Positions 57,211-64,000 of a DNA stretch of 64,000 nucleotides are shown piece by piece. The translations under genes and the position numbers were made by a program. Where the stretch lies: the NCBI RefSeq assembly GCF_002812955.1, contig NZ_PFXK01000004.1:296605-360604 (forward strand), read 5' to 3'. Every line of letters starts with the position of its first letter. Positions within the stretch are counted from its first letter, which is position 1. This DNA comes from Vibrio sp. HA2012 (GTDB lineage: Bacteria; Pseudomonadota; Gammaproteobacteria; Enterobacterales; Vibrionaceae). The notes beneath the pieces are model-generated. The model was not told where the DNA came from, searched no databases, and was given only the letters and a program-made list of their open reading frames with translations.

Positions 57211-57258
57211 TCCCTGTTACAACCTTTCTCTATTACAACCTCTCCCTATTACAGCCTA
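57211..57258 (+). repeat. Three tandem copies of a 16-bp repeat
   Basis: Copies start at 57211, 57227 and 57243, each of the form T[CT]CCTATTACAACCT[CT]-like with two to three substitutions; a weaker fourth runs on from 57259. It lies between the flagellin stop and the ABC transporter gene, in pyrimidine-rich DNA. Role unknown. Confidence 0.8.
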
Positions 57259-57411
57259 TTTCCATCACAAGACGGTTCCCAAAATTGGTTAAATTGTGAC
57301 CTGAAACGCTATTCTGAAAAAAGACGCTTTATCAACTAATAATATTAGTAATAATATTATCTCAACCAATAATAACCGCCTCACCTACACAGAATACTAA
57401 GGAATAAACCT

Positions 57412-58512
57412 ATGGCTGCCTCGATAGAAATTAAGCATTTGACCAAATCCTTTGATGGCTCAGCGGTGTTGGATGATATTTCTTTCAATATTCGTGAGAA
57501 CGAATTTATTGTTTTTCTCGGCCCTTCCGGCTGCGGAAAATCGACGCTTCTGCGCATGATAGCCGGGTTGGAAAGCCTGAGTGAAGGACAGATCTGGATG
57601 GATGGAAACCGGCTGGATACTCTGGCTCCCGGCCAGAGAGATATCTCTATGGTATTCCAGAGTTATGCCCTTTATCCGCATATGAGTGTAAAAGACAATA
57701 TGGCGTTCGGTCTGCGCAATATAGGCACGGAAAATCACATTATTGAGTCCCGTATTGAGGAAGCATCAAGAATTCTGGAGATAAAACATTTGCTGGAGCG
57801 TAAACCGGCAGAGTTGTCCGGAGGGCAGCGTCAGCGCGTGGCTATCGGGCGTGCGATTGTCCGTGAGCCTAAAGCATTTTTGTTTGATGAACCCCTGTCT
57901 AATCTGGATGCCGCTCTGCGCAGCCGTACCCGAATTGAGCTGGCGCAGCTTCACCAGCGGGTAAAAGCAACCATGGTTTATGTTACTCATGATCAGGTGG
58001 AAGCCATGACACTGGCTGATCGTATTGTGGTGCTGAATAAAAGTAAGATTGAGCAGATAGGAACACCTATCGACATTTATCGTCGTCCGGCCAGTAAATT
58101 TGTCGCTGGTTTTGTTGGCTCACCGGCAATGAATATTCTTCCGGTTATGCAGGTTACCGCAGAAGAGGGCAAAGCGGTTCTGCATGTGGATCAGACCACC
58201 CCACTCTGTTCTACCATTGACATGGCGCTGTTGCCGTCAGGGGATTCCTTTGAAATGGGGATCCGTGCGGAAGATATTTACCTGTCAGCAACGGGAGAAA
58301 ATGCCCATACACAGGGTGTGGTTGCTTTTATCGAGCGTCTGGGAGACAGGACGCTGGTTTACGTTACTCTGCTTAACGGCAGAATGGTGATTGCAGAAGC
58401 TGATAACAAACATGAATATGCGATCAATTCGACGGTATATCTCTCTTTTGATTTTGAATCTATCCACCTGTTTGACAGCAAAGAAAAAGCCTATCAGGGA
58501 GGTTCACTATGA
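57412..58512 (+). CDS. Carbohydrate ABC transporter ATPase (MalK/UgpC type)
   Basis: The 366-aa ATPase has Walker A GPSGCGKST, the FQSYALYPHMSV Q-loop, signature LSGGQRQRVAIGRA, Walker B FLFDEPLSNLDA and H-loop VYVTHDQ, then a C-terminal MalK-like regulatory (TOBE/OB) domain from about 235. This composition marks a CUT1 sugar importer. Its stop overlaps the first permease start by 4 bp (58509-58512). The substrate is inferred from the downstream GH43 gene. Confidence 0.94.
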   Translation: MAASIEIKHLTKSFDGSAVLDDISFNIRENEFIVFLGPSGCGKSTLLRMIAGLESLSEGQIWMDGNRLDTLAPGQRDISMVFQSYALYPHMSVKDNMAFGLRNIGTENHIIESRIEEASRILEIKHLLERKPAELSGGQRQRVAIGRAIVREPKAFLFDEPLSNLDAALRSRTRIELAQLHQRVKATMVYVTHDQVEAMTLADRIVVLNKSKIEQIGTPIDIYRRPASKFVAGFVGSPAMNILPVMQVTAEEGKAVLHVDQTTPLCSTIDMALLPSGDSFEMGIRAEDIYLSATGENAHTQGVVAFIERLGDRTLVYVTLLNGRMVIAEADNKHEYAINSTVYLSFDFESIHLFDSKEKAYQGGSL

Positions 58513-59387
58513 GCAGTATCGCCGCCAACCGTAGTCAGTGGCGCAATCTGACCTTTGTGCTTCCTTACCTGCTGGTGTTTATCTCGATGATTCTTATCCC
58601 TCTGATCTGGGGGATTAATCTGAGCTTTGAAAAGGTGGATTTGTTTGGACCGGGACGCTATATCGGCTGGAAAAACTATATACGTCTGTTTCATGACAAG
58701 ATCTTTTTACAAACCGTCTGGAATACCTGCTATTTTGTACTGCTGACTGTACCGGCATTAATCCTTATCGGACTGTTTCTGGCGCTGGCACTTAACCGTC
58801 AGAGTCGTACCGCTAATATATTAAGAGGGATTTTCTTCGCCTCGACCATACTATCCGTCACTGTGGTTACACTTATCTGGCGTATTATTTTTATTCCTAA
58901 TGATGGCTTTATGGCAATGTTGTTCAGTTGGCTGAATGCCGATCCTATTGCGTTTCTTTCTGATCCCGAGTGGGCATTGATTTCCATTGCAATAGCAACA
59001 ATCTGGTGGTGTCTGGGATTGCCTATGATCCTGTTTACGGCAGCGCTGCAGCAGATCCCGCAGGATCTCTATGAGGCAGCCGCGCTGGATAATGCAACCA
59101 AATGGATTGCGTTTAAGAAGATCACCCTGCCGTCGATTACCCGAACCATTATTCTGGTCACTATCATTGAAATCGTGATGCAGTTCCAGCTCTTTGGACA
59201 GGCATTGCTGATGACCAATGGCGGGCCGAATAATACTTCCCGCTCGATTGTGATGTTTATCTATGACCTCGGTTTCCGCCGCTGGGATATCGGCATGGCG
59301 GCTGCCGCTTCACAGATCCTGTTCCTGATCATCCTTGCCGCGGCAATCGCACAATTTGCCTTTAGCCGGAAAAAAGGAGAACGATAA
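58509..59387 (+). CDS. Sugar ABC transporter permease (MalF type)
   Basis: The 292-aa inner-membrane protein has six membrane helices and the EAA loop (YEAAALDNATKWIAFKKITLPSI) that contacts the ATPase. It belongs to the CUT1 MalF/UgpA class. The ATG overlaps the ATPase stop; the next permease starts at the last base of its stop (TAATG), so the three proteins are translationally linked. Confidence 0.93.
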   Translation: MSSIAANRSQWRNLTFVLPYLLVFISMILIPLIWGINLSFEKVDLFGPGRYIGWKNYIRLFHDKIFLQTVWNTCYFVLLTVPALILIGLFLALALNRQSRTANILRGIFFASTILSVTVVTLIWRIIFIPNDGFMAMLFSWLNADPIAFLSDPEWALISIAIATIWWCLGLPMILFTAALQQIPQDLYEAAALDNATKWIAFKKITLPSITRTIILVTIIEIVMQFQLFGQALLMTNGGPNNTSRSIVMFIYDLGFRRWDIGMAAAASQILFLIILAAAIAQFAFSRKKGER

Positions 59388-60292
59388 TGAGTCAGTTGAG
59401 AACACCCGCTATGAATGAAGTGACCACTCAGCCGTATCCGTCTGAAACAGAGAAAACTTATCAGCCGCACGCGCAGAAGACATCAAAAGCCTTGTTGGGA
59501 CTGACCGTGTTGCTGTCGTTTGTGATGCTGGCTCCGTTTTTATGGATGCTGGGACTGAGCCTGAAAGATAATCAGGTGCTGATGATGGGAACCGATGCCG
59601 TTTTTCATTTCCCGTATACACTGCAGAACTATATAGATATTTCCCGTAATTCAGCGGTATTCCGCTGGTTGATCAACAGCCTTATTGTTTCCGGATGTAT
59701 GACATTAGGGGTTCTGACTCTTTCTTCTCTTGCTGGATATGCCTTTGCCCGTCTGGAATTTCCGTTTAAACGTACCCTGTTTATCATTATTCTGATGGGA
59801 CTGGCGGTGCCGGAGCAGGCAGTAATTATTGCCCGTCATCAGTTGTTCAGTGAGTTTCATCTGCACAATACTTATCTGGGGCTGATCCTGCCCGGATTAT
59901 CCATGCCGTTTGGTGTTTTTCTGATGACCCAGTTTTTCAGGGCTATTCCGAAAGAGATTGATGAAGCGGCTGTGATGGATAACGCATCTAAGTTTAAAAT
60001 TTTCTGGAAAGTTCTGCTGCCGCTGACGTTACCGGCACAGGCAACGCTGGCGATACTGACATTTCTGCAGTCGTGGAACGATTATTTCTGGCCGTTAATC
60101 TCGGCGACAGACAAGTCCATGTTCACGCTGACGGTCGGAATTGCCTCTTCCCAGACCAATTTTGCTCAGAGCGAGGGGCTTGGTTTTCTGAGTTCCCAAG
60201 CCATATTTTCTGCAATTCCGATCATCATTGTCTATATCTTCTTCCAGAAACATATTGTCACCGCTGTGGCCGGGGGGGCGGTTAAACAATAA
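59387..60292 (+). CDS. Sugar ABC transporter permease (MalG type)
   Basis: The 301-aa partner permease has an unusually polar 35-residue N-terminal extension (MSQLRTPAMNEVTTQPYPSE...) before the first of six helices; an internal Met at residue 9 could be an alternative start. The EAA loop DEAAVMDNASKFKIFWKVLLPL is intact. It is the third gene of the transporter operon; the binding protein follows after 91 bp. Confidence 0.92.
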   Translation: MSQLRTPAMNEVTTQPYPSETEKTYQPHAQKTSKALLGLTVLLSFVMLAPFLWMLGLSLKDNQVLMMGTDAVFHFPYTLQNYIDISRNSAVFRWLINSLIVSGCMTLGVLTLSSLAGYAFARLEFPFKRTLFIIILMGLAVPEQAVIIARHQLFSEFHLHNTYLGLILPGLSMPFGVFLMTQFFRAIPKEIDEAAVMDNASKFKIFWKVLLPLTLPAQATLAILTFLQSWNDYFWPLISATDKSMFTLTVGIASSQTNFAQSEGLGFLSSQAIFSAIPIIIVYIFFQKHIVTAVAGGAVKQ

Positions 60293-60383
60293 GGCCGGAA
60301 TTAAAGCAATAACGTGACCTGAATTCAGTGGTATCAGGCGAAACCTACACTAGCTAACGTACTAAAAACAGAAGGCGATTATT

Positions 60384-61697
60384 ATGAAAACAGGTATAAA
60401 ATCGATTGCCCTTACACTGAGCTGTCTGCTTTATGGCGGATATGCCCAGGCGAACACTGAGTTACAGTTGCAGCGCTTTTTCGGTGCTTGCGATGCCGAA
60501 TACGGGCAGTCTGTCGATGTTTCTGCTGCCAGTGGTGAATGCGGTATTATGACGACGCTGATTAACAAATTTAATCAGGAAAATCCGGATATTGACGTGA
60601 AAGTAACTACGGTAGAATGGCCGGGATACGATCAGTTAACAGCACAGATGGCTTCCCGTACGCCACCGGATGTAGTGACTATGCATAACTCAGTGATATC
60701 TGATTATCAGTCCCGCCATCTGATTGTGCCGGTAGATGAATTCCTGCAGAAAGCGGGTATTGATAAGAGCAGTTTTACTCCGACCGCTCAGAAAGGGGTG
60801 ACACGTGACGGTGAATTTTATGGTTTGCCGCTGGATACCTGGACCATGCTGTATCATATCAACATGAAACTGATGAAGCAGGCCGGTCTGGTGGATGCGA
60901 GTGGACAGCCGGTTTTACCTACCTCTCCGGAATCCTTACTGCAACAGGCTAAGCAGTTTAAGAAAGCGACCGGAAAACCTTATTTTGTGCAGATTCTATC
61001 CAATGAAACTGCTGCTTATACTCGTCTGTTTTATACCTATCTGTTCCAGCAGAATAGTCATTTTTTTGATAACCCGGATAAGATTTCCCTCAAAGGTCCG
61101 GAAGCGAAGAAGATTGTAAATCTTTTCAAACAAATTTATGACAATGATCTGACGACGAAAAATATGGATTATCCAGCTACGGTTTCTTCATTTAGTCATG
61201 GTGAAGGCGGAACGCTGCTGAATGGTAACTGGTTACTGGGAACTTATGATGAGGAGTCACATAAGTCAGACAGCCCCTTGTATGAGAATTATCAAGTTGC
61301 CCCATACCCGTTCTTGTATGATGGAGCCCAGTCGCATTACGTCGATGGTCACTCATGGGTCGTACCGAATAAGTCTCGTTCAGCGGAGAAAGATCAGGCG
61401 ATTGCGAAGTTGTTCCGTTTCTTTGCCGAGAATGATTTTGACTGGGCAAGAACCGGGCATCTGCCCAGTGTGAATGCTGTGCTAAAAGCACCTGAATTTC
61501 TGGCTCTCCCTCATCGTGCTGAAATTCTGTCGGTTACGAAAACAGGAAGAGGATTGCCGGAAGGGGTAAAACGTCAGTTCGCTATTCAGGATATTCTGGG
61601 TGAGGAACTGGCGGCGGCTATTACTGGAGCTAAGCCGGTGGATGAAGCCCTGACGGATGCTGAGGTGCGTGTAAACGACATGCTGAGCAACCTGTAA
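60384..61697 (+). CDS. Extracellular sugar-binding protein of the ABC importer
   Basis: The 437-aa precursor has a signal peptide (MKTGIKSIALTLSCLLYGGYAQA) and the fold of cluster 1 (SBP_bac_1) binding proteins, with TTLINKFNQENPDIDVKVTTVEW and PPDVVTMHNS as recognisable segments. Two cysteines (in FGACDAEYG and SGECGIMT) may form a disulfide. It delivers ligand to the two permeases. A spaced position with its own ribosome-binding region may permit higher expression than the transporter subunits. Confidence 0.93.
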   Translation: MKTGIKSIALTLSCLLYGGYAQANTELQLQRFFGACDAEYGQSVDVSAASGECGIMTTLINKFNQENPDIDVKVTTVEWPGYDQLTAQMASRTPPDVVTMHNSVISDYQSRHLIVPVDEFLQKAGIDKSSFTPTAQKGVTRDGEFYGLPLDTWTMLYHINMKLMKQAGLVDASGQPVLPTSPESLLQQAKQFKKATGKPYFVQILSNETAAYTRLFYTYLFQQNSHFFDNPDKISLKGPEAKKIVNLFKQIYDNDLTTKNMDYPATVSSFSHGEGGTLLNGNWLLGTYDEESHKSDSPLYENYQVAPYPFLYDGAQSHYVDGHSWVVPNKSRSAEKDQAIAKLFRFFAENDFDWARTGHLPSVNAVLKAPEFLALPHRAEILSVTKTGRGLPEGVKRQFAIQDILGEELAAAITGAKPVDEALTDAEVRVNDMLSNL

Positions 61698-61729
61698 ATA
61701 TTCATAATAAATTATAAAGAAATAGAGCT

Positions 61730-62725
61730 ATGCGCAAAAAAAGAGTCACCATGCAGGATATCGCTACTGCCGTTGGCGTTTCCCAGCCGACGGTATCGGT
61801 TATCTTAAATGGTTCCGGTAGTGTTAAGGTTTCGGATGATACCCGAAAGAAGGTTCTGGATAAGGCCCGTGAGCTGGGCTACAAACTGAAGAACAATGTT
61901 CCGCATGCGAAATCGCACCCGCGCATAGCTCTGCTGATTAACAGTATTAACATGCATGATCCTTTTATCTGTGCCATTAGTGCCGCTAAAGTTCGGGCAT
62001 GGGAGCTGGATGCCCTGTTAGTCGTTTATGACTATGAGGATAATGACGACCTTAAAAAATCAATGCTGCAGGAGATCAGCAGTGCACAGTATCACTCGCT
62101 GATTTTCGCTTCCAATACACCGAAAGAGATTAACGAACCGTTAGATATCGATATCCCTAAATTATTTCTCAACTGTACCAACTCTTATTATGTAAAGCAT
62201 GATCCCAGCATTGTGGCGTCGGACTTTATCGGCGGCTACAGTGCTACACAGCATCTGCTGGAGAAAGGATATCGGGACATCGCCATGATCACCGGAGAAA
62301 GCTGGTCAGATTCATCCATGCAGCGTGTCCGGGGCTATCGTCAGGCACTGACTAATGCTGATATTCCGGTGAAAGAGGAATGGATTGTGGAAGGGAACTG
62401 GTCTGTGAAGGAAAGTTATAACCAGATGCAGATGTTATTGTCTCGTCCTCCTTATCCCCGGGCAGTATTCTGTGCCAGTGATCTGATGGCGCTGGGAGTG
62501 TATCAGGCTCTCTCTCAGCATCATTTATCGGTTCCTGAGGATGTGGCTGTTATTGGCTACGATAACCAATTACTGGCTGCCCAACTGACACCTTCTTTAT
62601 CCTCGGTTGATTTGCCTTATGACGAAATGGGGCGACTGGCCGTTGAAACGCTGCTTGATATGTCTCCGCCACCTCTGATGCTGGTTAAAGTCGAAGGTGA
62701 TCTGGTGATCCGGGAATCGACCTGA
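61730..62725 (+). CDS. LacI-family transcriptional regulator
   Basis: A 331-aa repressor with an N-terminal LacI HTH (RVTMQDIATAVGVSQPTVSVILNGSG), hinge (KVLDKARELGYK) and a periplasmic-binding-like effector domain (FCASDLMALGVYQAL, AVIGYDNQ). It lies 32 bp after the binding protein gene and 75 bp before the GH43 gene, and probably controls this cluster in response to an imported sugar. A palindrome at 62730 is an operator candidate. Confidence 0.94.
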   Translation: MRKKRVTMQDIATAVGVSQPTVSVILNGSGSVKVSDDTRKKVLDKARELGYKLKNNVPHAKSHPRIALLINSINMHDPFICAISAAKVRAWELDALLVVYDYEDNDDLKKSMLQEISSAQYHSLIFASNTPKEINEPLDIDIPKLFLNCTNSYYVKHDPSIVASDFIGGYSATQHLLEKGYRDIAMITGESWSDSSMQRVRGYRQALTNADIPVKEEWIVEGNWSVKESYNQMQMLLSRPPYPRAVFCASDLMALGVYQALSQHHLSVPEDVAVIGYDNQLLAAQLTPSLSSVDLPYDEMGRLAVETLLDMSPPPLMLVKVEGDLVIREST

Positions 62726-62729
62726 CCAG

Positions 62730-62742
62730 ATAAACCGTTTAT
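62730..62742. promoter_or_regulatory. Candidate LacI-family operator upstream of GH43 gene
   Basis: ATAAAC-C-GTTTAT is a perfect 13-bp palindrome 5 bp after the LacI stop. LacI-family sites often centre on CG and resemble AAACGTTT, but here the centre is one base longer, so assignment is uncertain. Confidence 0.45.
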
Positions 62743-62799
62743 ATACCGAATGTTGAATTGATTAGATATTGGCCATATTGATTATGGCAAGGAGCCTTT

Positions 62800-63756
62800 A
62801 TGCTTGTAAAAAACCCGATTGTAGAGCAGAGAGCGGATCCGTTCGTGTATTTGCACTGTGACGGTTACTATTATTTTACGGCCTCTGTTCCCGAGTATGA
62901 CCGTCTGGAATTGCGCCGGGCAAAGCATCTGACCGAACTGGCAGAAACGCCGGAGGTGGTCACTGTTTGGACGAAACCTGATTCTGGTCCGTATTCTGAT
63001 TTGATTTGGGCGCCGGAGGTTCACTACATCGATCAGAGTTGGGTCATTTATTTTGCAGCAGCTCCTAACCGGGATATTGTGAATAATGCTTTCCAGCACC
63101 GTATGTATGCGATCACGACAGAAGCAGAAAATCCGTTGGAAGGCGTGTGGTCTGAACCGGCTCAGATCGACAGTGGTTTGTCGTCATTCTGTCTGGATGC
63201 CACCAGCTTTACTCATAAAGGAAAACGTTATTATGTCTGGGCTCAGAAAGATGCGGTGATCCCCGGTAATTCCTGTCTGTATATTGCCGAAATGAAAAAT
63301 GCGACGGAACTGGCAACAGCACCCGTGTTATTAAGTAAACCTGAGCTCGACTGGGAGATGCAGGGATTTCTGGTGAATGAAGGTCCGGCAGTGCTAAAAC
63401 GTAATGGACAGATATTTATCACTTATTCTGCCAGTGCGACAGATGAACGTTACTGTATGGGGCTGCTCAGTATCGATGCAGAGGCCAGTCTGCTGGATGC
63501 CACGCAATGGCGGAAGCGTACGGAGCCTGTGCTGACGACGGATGCTGACAATCATATTTATGGTCCCGGGCATAACTGTTTTACCACCAGCCAGGATGGC
63601 AGTTGTGATTATATTGTTTATCATGCCCGCAATTACCGGGATATTGACGGTGATCCGTTATGGGATCCTAACCGGCATACCTGTGTACAGAAAGTGGACT
63701 GGGATCTGGCCGGAGAGCCGGTATTGGGTAAACCACTGAAAACGGCCATACTATAA
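62800..63756 (+). CDS. GH43 family glycoside hydrolase (arabinofuranosidase/xylosidase type)
   Basis: The 318-aa enzyme has the five-bladed propeller pattern of GH43: catalytic base Asp13 (EQRADPFVYLHCDG), pKa-modulating Asp133 (FCLDATSF), and acid Glu194 (LVNEGPAVLK), plus APEVHYID and the YGPGHNCF...YHARNYRDI segments. No signal peptide is seen, so it probably acts in the cytoplasm on short arabino- or xylo-oligosaccharides brought in by the ABC importer. Exact substrate is unknown. Confidence 0.93.
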   Translation: MLVKNPIVEQRADPFVYLHCDGYYYFTASVPEYDRLELRRAKHLTELAETPEVVTVWTKPDSGPYSDLIWAPEVHYIDQSWVIYFAAAPNRDIVNNAFQHRMYAITTEAENPLEGVWSEPAQIDSGLSSFCLDATSFTHKGKRYYVWAQKDAVIPGNSCLYIAEMKNATELATAPVLLSKPELDWEMQGFLVNEGPAVLKRNGQIFITYSASATDERYCMGLLSIDAEASLLDATQWRKRTEPVLTTDADNHIYGPGHNCFTTSQDGSCDYIVYHARNYRDIDGDPLWDPNRHTCVQKVDWDLAGEPVLGKPLKTAIL

Positions 63757-63927
63757 CTGTTGTCTGGCCATATTATCATTTCCATTCGGGCAGGTATGCG
63801 GTTCTGATATCTGCCTTGTTAAACCTGGGCAATATCGGCTGAATGTCCTGCAACTTTAATTTTTTTCCTCCAAATAGCGCCGTTCAGTGCAAAAATATTT
63901 TTTTTGAAAAAAATCCTAAAAATCTCC

Positions 63928-63954
63928 TAAAGGATTTATTTTCCGCGCCGTTAA
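63928..63954 (+). promoter_or_regulatory. Second sigma-28-like promoter at the window end
   Basis: TAAAGGAT (63928-63935), 11-bp spacer, GCCGTTAA (63947-63954), close to the FliA consensus and strongly similar to the flagellin promoter at 55973. Its gene lies beyond the window. The intervening 171 bp after the GH43 stop are otherwise AT-rich with no gene. Confidence 0.65.
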
Positions 63955-63984
63955 TGAAAGTAACTTTGAGAGAACTACTTGGTT

Positions 63985-64000
63985 TTCCGAGACGTCGGAA
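63985..64000. repeat. Inverted repeat at the right edge
   Basis: TTCCGA (63985-63990) faces TCGGAA (63995-64000) around GACG. It is cut by the window end, so its extent and role, in the leader of the sigma-28 transcript, are unknown. Confidence 0.5.

Overview
This window is chromosomal DNA of a Vibrio-like gammaproteobacterium (family Vibrionaceae). The evidence is gene order (tsf-pyrH-frr-uppS-cdsA-dxr-rseP-bamA-skp-lpxD-fabZ-lpxA-lpxB-rnhB-dnaE-accA-tilS-glnB), protein lengths typical of vibrios (FabZ 150 aa, LpxB 379 aa, Upp 208 aa), small families common in vibrios (DUF2066, DUF2897, DUF2956, TIGR03503) and a Vibrio-type 377-aa flagellin. The species cannot be fixed from the sequence alone.

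Bases 1-20,410 carry a long plus-strand housekeeping run: translation factors, isoprenoid and phospholipid synthesis, envelope biogenesis (RseP, BamA, Skp), lipid A and fatty-acid enzymes, DNA polymerase III alpha, acetyl-CoA carboxylase alpha, tRNA-Ile lysidine synthetase and the nitrogen sensor P-II. Bases 20,488-28,678 hold yafD, mltD, gloB, yafS, rnhA, dnaQ, a TIGR03503 membrane protein, gmhA and yafJ. Bases 28,749-36,832 hold a purine/pyrimidine block (purN-purM with a PurR box, upp, uraA), a DUF2066 protein, the OM-assembly protease bepA and perM.

Bases 36,866-43,641 are an AT-richer accessory island between perM and bcp. It contains a hipBA-type toxin-antitoxin pair with four palindromic operator candidates, bracketed by 27-bp direct repeats. 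Next comes a cold-shock gene followed by three very small ORFs and a YkgJ-like cysteine-cluster protein. Then come an orphan lipoprotein, a protein joining a cold-shock domain to a C-terminal membrane anchor, and an orphan secreted protein. Several hairpins and repeated motifs lie between the genes. Beyond it, bcp and gcvR are separated by a copper-export operon (MerR regulator, CopA, 21-aa membrane peptide).

Bases 48,321-54,873 return to core genes: dapA, bamC, a diguanylate cyclase, DUF2897, an M15 peptidase, dapE, an ArsC/Spx-like protein, a winged-helix protein and DUF2956. Bases 55,065-64,000 carry a DyP peroxidase, a flagellin with a near-consensus sigma-28 promoter, and a carbohydrate cluster (ABC ATPase, two permeases, binding protein, LacI regulator, GH43 glycosidase). 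A second sigma-28-like promoter sits at the window's right end, so the sugar cluster looks inserted into a flagellar locus.

A family of intergenic palindromes (core ATTCCCACGC...GCGTGGGAAT) recurs just after stop codons across the core. No rRNA, tRNA, CRISPR array or intact insertion sequence was seen.
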